From positions 1 to 64,000 of the forward strand of contig FCNS01000035.1 of assembly GCA_900045905.1 (NCBI GenBank): 64,000 bases of DNA, in the 5' to 3' direction. A program made the translations under genes and the position numbers. This stretch comes from Clostridiales bacterium CHKCI001. GTDB lineage: Bacteria; Bacillota; Clostridia; Lachnospirales; Lachnospiraceae. Positions 53,143 through 61,993 of the stretch are shown here, piece by piece. The notes below the pieces were generated by a model that was not told the DNA's origin, ran no database searches, and was given only the letters and a program-made list of their open reading frames with translations. Position 1 is the first letter of the stretch, and each line of letters begins with the position of its first letter.

Positions 53143-54877
53143 TAGAATCACCTGCCTTATTCTGAGATATGTAAATTTCTCTATAAATATCATTTTCTGC
53201 AAGAAGCTGCTTATGTGTTCCGATTGCTTGAATCGTACCACCATCCATAACAAGAATTCTATCTGCATCCTCTACGGAAGCAGTACGCTGAGCAATAATA
53301 ATTTTCGTTGTCTCAGGAATGTATTCTCTCATTGCTTTCCGAATACCTGCATCTGTTTTCGTATCTACTGCACTGGTAGAGTCATCTAAAATTAAAATTT
53401 TAGGCTTTTTAAGCAACGCCCTCGCAATACAAAGTCGTTGCTTCTGTCCACCTGAAACATTGGAACCCCCTTGTTCAATATATGTATTGTATCCATGAGG
53501 AAACTGCGAAATGAACTCATCTGCTTGAGCTAATTTGCAGGCATGCACAATCTCTTCATCTGTAGCATCCTTATTTCCCCAGCAAAGATTTTCTCGAATT
53601 GTTCCTGAGAATAAAACATTCTTTTGTAATACAACTGCGACCTGATCTCTTAATGTCTTCAAGTCGTAATTCCTTACATCTACTCCTCCAACTTTTACAA
53701 CTCCCTCAGTGGCATCATAAAGTCTTGGAATCAACTGAATCAATGAAGATTTAGAGGAACCTGTACCTCCAATAATTCCAATTGTTTCTCCTGATTTAAT
53801 ATTCAGATTAATATTGGAAAGTGCCATTCGTTCTGCCTTCTCTGAATATTTAAAATTAACATTATCAAATACAATCGAACCATCTGCTACTTCAAAAACT
53901 GGATTCTCTGGATTTACAATATTGCTTTTTTCTGTCAAAATTTCTACAATTCGCTTACCTGATTCACTTGCCATTGTTATCATAACAAAGACCATAGAAA
54001 GCATCATTAAACTGCTTAACATCATAAAGCTATAAGTTAATAGTGCAGAAAACTGACCGACATCCAGTTCTAATCCTCTGGATGTAATAATCGTATAAGA
54101 TCCAAATGTCAACACAAATGCCATAACCGCATAAATACAAAACTGCATCAATGGTCCATTCCAAGCTAGAATTCGTTCTGCTCTCGTAAAATCAGCACAG
54201 ACATCTGCTGCTGCCCGATCAAACTTTTTCTCTTCATAGTCTTCTCTAACATAGGATTTTACAACTCTCATTCCTTTGATATTTTCCTGGATGGAGCTAT
54301 TTAAATTATCATACTTTTTAAATACTTTTCGGAACAGCGGAACCGTCTTATAAATAACAACCGACAATCCAACAGCCAGAATTGGAATTACTACTACAAA
54401 AATCCAAGCCATCTTTCCGCCCATTACAAAAGCCATTACAAAGGCAAACACTAACATTAAAGGTGCACGGATTGCCACTCTTATAATCATCATATAGGCA
54501 TTTTGAACATTGGTTACATCTGTTGTAATACGAGTAACCAATGAGGAAGTAAGAAATTTATCAATATTTTCAAATGAATAATTTTGGATACTATGGAAGA
54601 TATCCTTACGAAGATTTTTAGCAAGTCCACAAGAAGCTGTCGCACAGGTGGAACCTGCCAATGCACCGAAAAGAAGGGATAACCCTGCCATTACAATTAA
54701 TATTAGCCCATACTTGACAATCACACCCAGATCAGATCCATTTTTGATTTCATTTACAAGCATGGCAATAATAAATGGTATGATGCATTCCATTACAACT
54801 TCCAGAGAGACAAGTAACGGTGTCGCAATTGATGTTTTTTTGTACTCTCTGATACTTTTTGTAAGTTCTTTTATCAT
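53129..54877 (-). CDS. Heterodimeric ABC exporter, subunit with degenerate ATPase site
   Basis: 582 aa: six-helix membrane domain (1-320) and NBD with Walker A GGTGSSKSS (Ser in place of the usual Gly), signature VSGGQKQRLCIARAL and Walker B LILDDSTSAVD, where Asp replaces the catalytic Glu. This is the pattern of the inactive site in heterodimeric exporters such as BmrCD-like pairs. AAAGGAATG lies upstream. It is the first gene of the pair, behind a palindromic operator-like site. Confidence 0.88.
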   Translation of the reverse strand: MIKELTKSIREYKKTSIATPLLVSLEVVMECIIPFIIAMLVNEIKNGSDLGVIVKYGLILIVMAGLSLLFGALAGSTCATASCGLAKNLRKDIFHSIQNYSFENIDKFLTSSLVTRITTDVTNVQNAYMMIIRVAIRAPLMLVFAFVMAFVMGGKMAWIFVVVIPILAVGLSVVIYKTVPLFRKVFKKYDNLNSSIQENIKGMRVVKSYVREDYEEKKFDRAAADVCADFTRAERILAWNGPLMQFCIYAVMAFVLTFGSYTIITSRGLELDVGQFSALLTYSFMMLSSLMMLSMVFVMITMASESGKRIVEILTEKSNIVNPENPVFEVADGSIVFDNVNFKYSEKAERMALSNINLNIKSGETIGIIGGTGSSKSSLIQLIPRLYDATEGVVKVGGVDVRNYDLKTLRDQVAVVLQKNVLFSGTIRENLCWGNKDATDEEIVHACKLAQADEFISQFPHGYNTYIEQGGSNVSGGQKQRLCIARALLKKPKILILDDSTSAVDTKTDAGIRKAMREYIPETTKIIIAQRTASVEDADRILVMDGGTIQAIGTHKQLLAENDIYREIYISQNKAGDSSENK

Positions 54878-54984
54878 TTTGTAATCATTCCTTTCTATTT
54901 CGTTTCTTTTATTATAGCTCTTTTTTTTCTTTTTTGCTATCTCAAAGTAACATTTAATAAAATGAAATTTTTGTAAAAATTGAC

Positions 54985-54998
54985 CAACTAGATAGTTG
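54985..54998. promoter_or_regulatory. Palindromic operator-like site upstream of the ABC exporter
   Basis: CAACTAGATAGTTG, a 6+2+6 palindrome 108 bp before the exporter start. The CAACTA...TAGTTG half-sites resemble those bound by MarR-family repressors. No marR gene is adjacent, so the regulator would act from elsewhere. Confidence 0.55.
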
Positions 54999-55018
54999 CT
55001 TTATTATTCTCTCCATTT

Positions 55019-55065
55019 GCGCCGATGCATAATAATCCTATTGTTTCTCTTTTATGCATCGACGC
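55019..55065 (-). terminator. Hairpin after the YtaF-like gene
   Basis: A 10-bp stem (CGATGCATAA 55023-55032, TTATGCATCG 55052-55061) extended by GCG/CGC beyond one mismatch. It lies 8 bp past the stop at 55073. T-run weak. Confidence 0.6.
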
Positions 55066-55072
55066 GATTAAC

Positions 55073-55708
55073 TTATATTAACTTCATAAATGCTAAAATC
55101 ATAAGTAGTATGCTACTTAACCAAGATAAATCCAATGTGGAATGTGATGCGATGCGATTTCCAAGCCAGCTTCCAAATATAATAGCAATCATCCCAACGA
55201 TTAATGATACAACCGCAGTTAGCACATAATGATCCACCATCATACCCGCTCCAATTCCTGCTGCTGCACTATCTAAAGAAAGTGCTATTCCCAACGACAC
55301 TGCCTCCGCTGGAGAAAGAACAGTAATATCCCCTGCATTTGCTGTTTCTGGATTAGCATAAACCGTCAAAATAAATTGCAATCCAGAAATTGAAAATGCC
55401 CATTTTCTCTGTTTTCCTTTCTGATATCGAATCCAAGATTTTAAGGAAGTATCTAAAAATTTTATAATTCCAAGTGAAAACAAGATAAAAAAACAAATTC
55501 CTTTTGTTAGGGAACTTGGAAAAACTGCACCAACTATATTTCCCATTGCCAGAAAAAGAATGAGGATACCTGTTGAAAGCATCGTAATAATCCATGCTGA
55601 AACAAAAGGTATCCTCACTTTATTGGAGCCATATACAAAACTGGCTACAAATGCATCTATGGATAATGCAATCACTAACACCATAATTTCAATCCATGAT
55701 GAGAACAT
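55073..55708 (-). CDS. YtaF-like sporulation membrane protein (MntP fold)
   Basis: A 211-aa protein with six helices and two repeated acidic motifs in helices (ALSIDAFVASF and ALSLDSAAAG) typical of the MntP/YtaF fold. A hydrophilic loop with the KGKQRKWAF segment lies at about 95-103, and an NAGDIT motif lies before the second repeat. YtaF is linked to sporulation in Bacillus; MntP exports Mn2+. The double-length arrangement with ANPETAN fits YtaF better. GGGGGG lies 5 nt before the ATG. Confidence 0.8.
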   Translation of the reverse strand: MFSSWIEIMVLVIALSIDAFVASFVYGSNKVRIPFVSAWIITMLSTGILILFLAMGNIVGAVFPSSLTKGICFFILFSLGIIKFLDTSLKSWIRYQKGKQRKWAFSISGLQFILTVYANPETANAGDITVLSPAEAVSLGIALSLDSAAAGIGAGMMVDHYVLTAVVSLIVGMIAIIFGSWLGNRIASHSTLDLSWLSSILLMILAFMKLI

Positions 55709-55987
55709 GACGACCCCCCATTTCTTCTGAGCGATAGTATTCCGTCCTCTTATTTATTTCCTAAGAAAGACGGGCAACATAATTCTCTTAATTTATCATA
55801 TTCGTCATAAAAGAAAGGGGTGAACATTATACAATTATCAAAAATCAATTTCTCTTACTCCAGAAAAATACTCTTACTACAATATTAATAATACATAGTA
55901 ACACAATAACTAAACATAAGATTCTATCATATTTAAAATAGGATATTAAATTTAGAATTATAAGAAAAAACCATAAACCAATCTCAA
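55709..55987. other. Intergenic region
   Basis: Nothing gene-like. Close to the alpha/beta hydrolase stop there is a perfect 12-bp inverted repeat (55957-55968 and 55988-55999) that overlaps the stop codon and could act as its terminator, without a T-run. Confidence 0.5.
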
Positions 55988-55992
55988 TTTTC

Positions 55993-57024
55993 TTATAATA
56001 TTTTTTCACCTAAAAACCTCCATATCGTATTCCAATACAACTCTGAGTTTACTTGCGATGACTCTGCATGGCCAGCCCCTTGAATTACTAGCTTTTGCTT
56101 CGGCAAAGGAGCAGAATGATACAATTTTTGAAGCATTCCAAATGGAACAAAATGATCGCAGTCTCCGTGAATCAATAAGAATGGAATTTTGGATTTTTGG
56201 ATTTGCTTCACACAATCCGCTTCTTGCAGCCAAAATCCTGCTCGTATTCTACATACAAATGAAGCTACATAAAGCATTGGAAATGCTGGAAGATGAAAGA
56301 TTTCCTTTTGTACTGACTCAAATTCTTCCCATACCGAACTATATCCACAATCTTCAATACAGGCTTTTACATTACTAGGCAAAGACTCTCCTGCGGCCAT
56401 CATAACCGTTGCAGCCCCCATAGAAATCCCCATTAATATAATCTCTGCTTCTGGAAAACGAGCAATAATGCAGGAAATCCACTCCATCAAATCAAAATGA
56501 TCTGTCCATCCCATTCCTCTGGCCAATCCATCACTCTGGCCATGGGCACGTAAATCTGGCATGATAATATGATATCCCCGTTCATAAAATTGTCTTGCCA
56601 TTCCTGCCATATCCAATCCTTTTCCATTGTATCCATGTACAAGAATTACATATCGATTGCTCTGTGTTTTACTTTCCATATAATAGCTATGTAGCCACAT
56701 TTCTCTTTTATTTTGAATCCATATATGCCCACTATTTTCTATGATCCACTGCCGATCGGACTCTTGTTCTTCCATCTGTTTTTTTTCTGCTGACTGCTTT
56801 TCCAGCTCTGCTTTTTCCTTTTTTTCAGAACGGTTTCCTACTGACCCCCATTGGATTTTGGCATCCTTCCACATAGCAAACTCAAAAAGGAAATTTCCTA
56901 AAAACAACAGAATAAAAAATAATATTATAATTACAACAATTGTTATAGTTGGAAACCATTGTGCGAATGCAAAAATTAAAAGGATTGTGATTACCATTGC
57001 TGGAATGTCTTTCTTTTTTATCAT
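55993..57024 (-). CDS. Membrane-anchored alpha/beta hydrolase
   Basis: 343 aa from ATG 57024 (AAAGGTGG upstream; the frame opens at 57048). Two N-terminal hydrophobic segments (about 8-50), a charged helical linker (KKEKAELEKQSAEKKQMEEQ), then an alpha/beta hydrolase domain with VHGYNGKG (oxyanion), nucleophile Ser in GISMGAA, Asp in HGDCDHFVPF and His in GAGHAES. It resembles BAAT/FrsA-type or peptidase-like membrane hydrolases; substrate unknown. Just upstream is a perfect terminator. Confidence 0.85.
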   Translation of the reverse strand: MIKKKDIPAMVITILLIFAFAQWFPTITIVVIIILFFILLFLGNFLFEFAMWKDAKIQWGSVGNRSEKKEKAELEKQSAEKKQMEEQESDRQWIIENSGHIWIQNKREMWLHSYYMESKTQSNRYVILVHGYNGKGLDMAGMARQFYERGYHIIMPDLRAHGQSDGLARGMGWTDHFDLMEWISCIIARFPEAEIILMGISMGAATVMMAAGESLPSNVKACIEDCGYSSVWEEFESVQKEIFHLPAFPMLYVASFVCRIRAGFWLQEADCVKQIQKSKIPFLLIHGDCDHFVPFGMLQKLYHSAPLPKQKLVIQGAGHAESSQVNSELYWNTIWRFLGEKIL

Positions 57025-57044
57025 ACCTCTTCCACCTTTCCCCA

Positions 57045-57075
57045 GCAAAAAAACCTCCGCTGGAGCTTTTTTTGC
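57045..57075 (-). terminator. Intrinsic terminator directly before the hydrolase ribosome binding site
   Basis: A 14-position stem with one mismatch (57045-57058, 57062-57075), 3-nt loop and seven T on the minus strand. It ends about 10 nt before AAAGGTGG of the hydrolase gene. Confidence 0.88.
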
Positions 57076-57090
57076 ATATCACGATAATAT

Positions 57091-57132
57091 TATAAAATGC
57101 TGACATAGTACATACTATGTCAACATTTTATA
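57091..57132. repeat. 42-bp near-perfect palindrome after the large membrane protein gene
   Basis: Two 20-nt arms (57091-57110 and 57113-57132) with a single mismatch and a 2-nt centre, built around TGACATAGTA/TACTATGTCA. It begins 10 bp past the stop at 57143 and is followed by the intrinsic terminator at 57045-57075. It may be a second terminator hairpin or an operator. Confidence 0.7.
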
Positions 57133-57142
57133 CGTAATACCT

Positions 57143-58858
57143 TTATTCTAAGGTTATTGGTGAATCGATTGATTCGGACGGTGCCGCATCGGTTTGATCT
57201 TGAGGAGCCATCGTCTGTGTTTCTTCTTGTGGACTACTAACAACTCCTCCAATACCAGTAACAGTGCAAACTGGTGTTCCTTCTCTATAATTTAATGTAA
57301 TCGAATCTCCAACTGCATATTTAACAATCTCTACAAAATCTGTAATCGACACATCAAAGATCTGTTCCATTCCTTCTAATACTAAATAGAAATGTGAATT
57401 TCCATCTATGACCGTCTGTGCCATTCTGCTAATTACTCCAGAAGCAGTCATGACTGGTAAAGCACTATTGGATTCACTCGAAATTCCACTCTCTTTCAAG
57501 AGCTTGATATAGTTCTCTTGACATTCTCCTACTGTATCGCCAATTGCTACATTTTGATATTTCTGAACATTTACCATAGCATATTTTTTTACAAGTCCTG
57601 CATCATCTTTTAATGCCATAAAATAAGTTGGTTCATTTGCAATATTCAATAATAACGGGAACGCTGCCGAATATTTTAAATTCTGTACTTGTCCCTCTGC
57701 GGAACGCATTGCGGAGAATTCCTCTGCTCCAGAAATGGAATAATATTTTGTTTCCATTGTACGCTGATTCATTAGAATAAATCCAACATTTGATTGATCG
57801 GAATTGACAGAAGTAACTCCTGTATATACCCAAACATCGTCATCTTTTGCAATATAATTATAACCATCGGTTGTTTTCAAACATCCTTTTTGTCCTAATA
57901 TACTATTAATAAATCCATTGATTAACTGTCCATGATAATTATAAAGTTCTAAAAGCAAATCTGCTGGATATGCTCGGTCTACCCATTGTGGACAATCTTC
58001 AATGGCATAATCCACTGTTTCTCCAGTCTGAGCGTTACAAAGCACAACTCTTCCGATTGTCTGACCTCCAAATAATCCAATATTGAATTTTTTAACTGGG
58101 CAGATCCAATATGGCGTTCCATTATCATCAATCTCAAAGCTTAACTGGTCAAACATATAAGTCGGATAACGGAATCTTAAATGCCGATAAATATTACGAT
58201 TAAAATATTCTGCTTGGGAATATTTAATTGGTTGTTCCAGTTTGACAAGCTGCGTATCCTGCGTCGCCATATCAATCATCATATACGCTGGAATTCCCTG
58301 TGCCTGATTCGTCAACCATTTAATTGGACTAGCATATACCAGAGGTGTAACACGTACTGGCACTCCATTATAATTAATTTGGGAATAAAGTGTGCTTACT
58401 TCAAACTGAGAAACCATATCTACCATACTTCCCATTTTACGCTCTCCAAGAATGGCTGCACTATCTCTATCCAATAACGGAATTTGATCAAAACTGATTT
58501 CTTTAATATCCTGCGTAAAGTCCCCGTCTTCTGGCACCAGTAAGTTTTTATATTTATTTGCATTAATAATAGGAGAAGATAGAATCATGCCTACAATAAA
58601 TACAATCAATAACAATCCTACAATGGCAGCTCCAATTTTTACGATCTTACTATCTTTCAAATCAAAGACGTCACGTGGTTTTTCCCTTGCAACTAATAAA
58701 ATAATTAATAATACTGCAAATCCAATAATAAAGACCCAAAATCCCTGATTATGAATATTAATAGCTGGAAGTGCAATATAATAATAAATTCCAGCAATAA
58801 CAATAGCCAATAAAATAAGTATTATTTTCCATTTAAATGAATTCTTACTTTTTTTCAA
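57143..58858 (-). CDS. Large membrane protein of unknown function
   Basis: 571 aa. Three N-terminal helices (about 9-29, 38-57, 75-95) are followed by a large domain of about 420 residues with IKWLTNQAQGIPAYMMIDM, a hydrophilic NGTPYWICPVKKF segment and a TVTGIGGVV strand near the C-terminus. The end is rich in Gln, Pro and Ser. The start is TTG 58858 with GGAGG 7 nt upstream. It lies 21 bp downstream of the hydrogenase gene on the same strand, so read-through is likely. Family not recognised. Confidence 0.75.
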   Translation of the reverse strand: MKKSKNSFKWKIILILLAIVIAGIYYYIALPAINIHNQGFWVFIIGFAVLLIILLVAREKPRDVFDLKDSKIVKIGAAIVGLLLIVFIVGMILSSPIINANKYKNLLVPEDGDFTQDIKEISFDQIPLLDRDSAAILGERKMGSMVDMVSQFEVSTLYSQINYNGVPVRVTPLVYASPIKWLTNQAQGIPAYMMIDMATQDTQLVKLEQPIKYSQAEYFNRNIYRHLRFRYPTYMFDQLSFEIDDNGTPYWICPVKKFNIGLFGGQTIGRVVLCNAQTGETVDYAIEDCPQWVDRAYPADLLLELYNYHGQLINGFINSILGQKGCLKTTDGYNYIAKDDDVWVYTGVTSVNSDQSNVGFILMNQRTMETKYYSISGAEEFSAMRSAEGQVQNLKYSAAFPLLLNIANEPTYFMALKDDAGLVKKYAMVNVQKYQNVAIGDTVGECQENYIKLLKESGISSESNSALPVMTASGVISRMAQTVIDGNSHFYLVLEGMEQIFDVSITDFVEIVKYAVGDSITLNYREGTPVCTVTGIGGVVSSPQEETQTMAPQDQTDAAPSESIDSPITLE

Positions 58859-58879
58859 TTATTTTCCTCCAAATAACCA

Positions 58880-60385
58880 TTAATCTAATTCAATTTCTTC
58901 TAACTCTTTTGGAGGAATCTGCTTTGTAGATGCATTTAAGAACTTCTTTAATTCTGTGGACGCAGTTCTAAGCTCTGTAATTGTTCCAGCACCTGCCATA
59001 CATCCTCCTGGACATCCCATGCCCTCTATCATACATCCTTTCATTTTTCCAGCTTTCGCCAGTGTCAATATCTTCTTACAATCTGCCAATCCCTCTGCAT
59101 GTTCAATATGTACTGGAACATCTGGATAGTATTCTTTTAAACATTTTTCGATTGCACTCGCAACACCACCTGCAACTGCATAGCCACGTCCTGCTGCGGT
59201 TGCTTCATGCATAGAAGAGTCTCCATCCATTGCTGCTGGATCAATTCCTTTGGCATCAAACATTGCTCTCAACTCTTCAAATGTAATAACAAAATCTACA
59301 TCACTTCGTACCGTTCTTCTAGATGCTTCCAGCTTTTTCGCAGCACACGGTCCAATAAATACAACATGCACATTTGGATTATCCTTCTTAATGCTTCTTG
59401 CGGTAGCTACCATTGGAGTCAACTCTTGTGATACACTATCAATCAAAGTTGGGAAATACTTCTTTGCTAACATAGACCAAGATGGACAGCAAGACGTCAA
59501 TAAGAATGGTAGTTCTCCTGTTGCTACCTTATTGGCATAGTGATGCGCTTCTGCAATTGCACCAATATCGGCACCAAGTGCTACCTCATGTACATTTTTG
59601 AAACCTAATTGCAATAAGGCTGCCTTTAATTTTCTCGCATCTACATTTTTTCCAAATTGACTTACATATGCAGGAGCCAATTCTGCTACAACTTCTTTTC
59701 CTTCCCGAATTGCTTTCGCTAATTGGAAGATCTGAGACTTATCTGAAATTGCACCGAACGGACAGCTAACCATACACATACCACAAGACACACATTTATC
59801 TGGATCAATCTTAGCACGTCCTAATTCGTCGCTTCCAATTGCGTTTACACCACATGCTTTTGCACATGGACGTTCCATCTTGGAAATCGCATCATAAGGA
59901 CAGACTGATTTACATTTTCCACATTTAATACACTTGCTCTGGTCAATAAAAGACTTTCCATTTACCATAGAAATAGCCCCTCTTGGACATACTTCTTTAC
60001 ATGGATGTGCCACACAACCACGGCACATATCGCTCACCATATATTTATTTGGTTCACATGCATCACATGCGGATGGAATTACTTGCATTAACGGTGGCTC
60101 ATAGTATTTTTCATCAATATTGCTGGCAGCCAAACCCGATGTAATATGAACTGCTTTATTTTCTGGTCTTAAAGAAAGTCCCATAGCAAGACGAACACGT
60201 TCCGATGCAACCGCACGTTCTCTATAAATACTCTCCCTATAGACTGCCTTTTCCTGCACGATTTTATATGGAATCGATTCAATTGTATCGTTTAAATTCT
60301 CATTGGTTGTCTCAAAACCAGCTTTGGCAATCTCTGTAAATACTTGTCTGCGAATCTTTCTTACATCAGTTTCAATTCCTCTCAT
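58880..60385 (-). CDS. [FeFe] hydrogenase, monomeric, ferredoxin-domain type
   Basis: 501 aa. Ferredoxin-like [4Fe-4S] domains fill residues 105-215 with Cys clusters (CDAC, CRGC, CIKCGKCKSVCP, CVSCGMCMVSCP). The H-cluster motifs are L1 TSCCPSW (C299, C300), L2 IGPCAAKK (C347) and L3 EGMGCPGGC (C458, C462). The GPC form of L2 and TSCCPSW of L1 fit group B-like clostridial hydrogenases rather than group A MPC types. It reduces protons or oxidises H2 with ferredoxin. TAGGAGG precedes the ATG and a perfect palindrome lies just upstream. Maturases HydEFG are not in the window. Confidence 0.92.
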   Translation of the reverse strand: MRGIETDVRKIRRQVFTEIAKAGFETTNENLNDTIESIPYKIVQEKAVYRESIYRERAVASERVRLAMGLSLRPENKAVHITSGLAASNIDEKYYEPPLMQVIPSACDACEPNKYMVSDMCRGCVAHPCKEVCPRGAISMVNGKSFIDQSKCIKCGKCKSVCPYDAISKMERPCAKACGVNAIGSDELGRAKIDPDKCVSCGMCMVSCPFGAISDKSQIFQLAKAIREGKEVVAELAPAYVSQFGKNVDARKLKAALLQLGFKNVHEVALGADIGAIAEAHHYANKVATGELPFLLTSCCPSWSMLAKKYFPTLIDSVSQELTPMVATARSIKKDNPNVHVVFIGPCAAKKLEASRRTVRSDVDFVITFEELRAMFDAKGIDPAAMDGDSSMHEATAAGRGYAVAGGVASAIEKCLKEYYPDVPVHIEHAEGLADCKKILTLAKAGKMKGCMIEGMGCPGGCMAGAGTITELRTASTELKKFLNASTKQIPPKELEEIELD

Positions 60386-60400
60386 TTTTACCTCCTAAAA

Positions 60401-60414
60401 CCGTATTAATACGG
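60401..60414. promoter_or_regulatory. Palindrome upstream of the hydrogenase gene
   Basis: CCGTATTAATACGG, a perfect 14-bp palindrome 16 bp before the start codon and just upstream of the TAGGAGG ribosome binding site. A second small inverted repeat, TTCAG/CTGAA, is at 60421-60434. Candidate operator or mRNA hairpin; no clear -35/-10 pair seen. Confidence 0.5.
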
Positions 60415-60680
60415 CATAATTTCAGGGATCTGAATTTTCCATTCCCTCCAGCTATTTTTGTTTCATAACAAATAACTTGATATCCCCTTGGAACTAATAG
60501 CTTATCATCGTTAATTGTATAACAATTCTTCTTTTTTTTCAATATATTTCTTTATAAATCTAGTGATTTACGCAATACTATATTATTATAGAGAAAAATT
60601 TACCAAGAAAGGAACTCATCTTCATAAAATTAAATAATCACCATATATGAAAACAAATAAATGAAATTTTATATAATATT

Positions 60681-60887
60681 ATGCGCTATTTGGAGATTAT
60701 ATTTTCTTTCATCATTTTAATTGCAATCGGCAGTCAATTAATTCCTCTCATTCATGAAGTTTTCCATTTATCACTTGTTGAAATGAATATTTCTGATTTT
60801 ACAACATTTTTAGCCAATGCTGCTTTATTCGCAATCCGAAAATATTTACTATTAAAAACTCCAGATCAAGAGCATGATAAACTTTAG
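60681..60887 (+). CDS. Possible small membrane protein
   Basis: A 68-codon frame encoding two hydrophobic segments (IIFSFIILIAIGSQLIPLI and TTFLANAALFAIRKYLLL) with a basic/acidic tail. It has no evident ribosome binding site and lies in an otherwise empty 600-bp region between the hydrogenase and DegV genes. Could be a real small membrane protein or chance. Confidence 0.35.
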   Translation: MRYLEIIFSFIILIAIGSQLIPLIHEVFHLSLVEMNISDFTTFLANAALFAIRKYLLLKTPDQEHDKL

Positions 60888-61006
60888 TACTTTTACATAT
60901 AAACCAATATTTTCTATCTATCTTCCTCAGGTTGAATTCAAAAATAAAAAATGTTATACTAAATAAAAATCATAAGTATCCGAAGTTCAAAGAAAGTGAG
61001 GAATGT

Positions 61007-61894
61007 ATGAGGGAATATGTGATTAGCTGCTGTTCCACAGCAGATCTTACAGAAGAACATTTTAAAAAACGTAATTTATCTTATATTTGTTTTCACTATG
61101 AATTAGATGGAAAACAATATCCAGACGATCTTGGAAAATCGATTCCATTTGACCAATTTTACAAAGCAATGCAACAAGGTGCACAAACAAAGACATCTCA
61201 GATCAATGCAGAAGAGTTTATCGAATACTTTGAAAAGATACTAAAGGATGGAAAAGACATCCTTCATTTATGCCTATCCTCTGGAATCTCTGGAGTTATG
61301 AATTCTGCTCTATTGGCCAAACAGGAATTAGAAGAGAAATATCCAGACCAGAAGATTCTTATTGTTGATTCTTTAGCAGCTTCTTCTGGTTATGGTTTAC
61401 TAATGGATAAACTCGCTGACCTAAGAGATGAAGGAATGACGATTGAAGAGCTATACGAATGGGCAAATGCACATAAACAAAACCTTCACCATTGGTTTTT
61501 TTCCACTGATTTAACTTTCTTTATCAGAGGAGGTAGAATTTCTAAAACAGCTGGTGCAATCGGCGGATTATTGAATATTTGTCCCCTTTTAAATGTAGAT
61601 TATGAAGGCAAACTTGTACCAAGATTTAAAATCCGAACAAAGAAAAAAGTAATTCGTGCAATCGTAGATAAAATGGAAGAATTTGCAGAAGATGGATTAG
61701 ATTATTCTGGAAAATGTTATATTTCTCAATCTGCCTGCTATGAAGATGCACGTCAAGTTGCTGATTTAGTCGAACAACGTTTCCCAAAGTTAAATGGTAA
61801 AGTAGAAATCAATAATATTGGAACTACAATTGGAAGTCATACAGGTCCTGGAACGGTAGCGTTGTTCTTTTGGGGCAAAAAACGAGTTGATTAG
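61007..61894 (+). CDS. DegV family fatty-acid-binding protein
   Basis: 295 aa from ATG 61007 (GTGAGG upstream; the open frame to 60932 lacks an SD). The fold begins CCSTADLTEEHF, with the family STADL motif and SSGISGVMNSALLA near the fatty-acid pocket. DVDSLAASSGYGLLM-like (VDSLAASSGYG) and IGGLLNICPLL segments follow. DegV/FakB proteins bind a fatty acid for phosphorylation by FakA, feeding phospholipid synthesis. No fakA nearby. Followed by a terminator. Confidence 0.88.
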   Translation: MREYVISCCSTADLTEEHFKKRNLSYICFHYELDGKQYPDDLGKSIPFDQFYKAMQQGAQTKTSQINAEEFIEYFEKILKDGKDILHLCLSSGISGVMNSALLAKQELEEKYPDQKILIVDSLAASSGYGLLMDKLADLRDEGMTIEELYEWANAHKQNLHHWFFSTDLTFFIRGGRISKTAGAIGGLLNICPLLNVDYEGKLVPRFKIRTKKKVIRAIVDKMEEFAEDGLDYSGKCYISQSACYEDARQVADLVEQRFPKLNGKVEINNIGTTIGSHTGPGTVALFFWGKKRVD

Positions 61895-61907
61895 TATATA
61901 AATACTT

Positions 61908-61946
61908 ATTGGCTCTATCACCTTATCTTATGGTGATAGAGCCAAT
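61908..61946 (+). terminator. Terminator between the DegV and phnX genes
   Basis: A perfect 15-bp stem (61908-61922, 61932-61946) with 9-nt loop, followed by TTTTA on the plus strand. It lies between convergent genes. Confidence 0.85.
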
Positions 61947-61993
61947 TTTATATCCGTCCACTAATTTTATTCTAACTCTACTTCGTTTTATTA

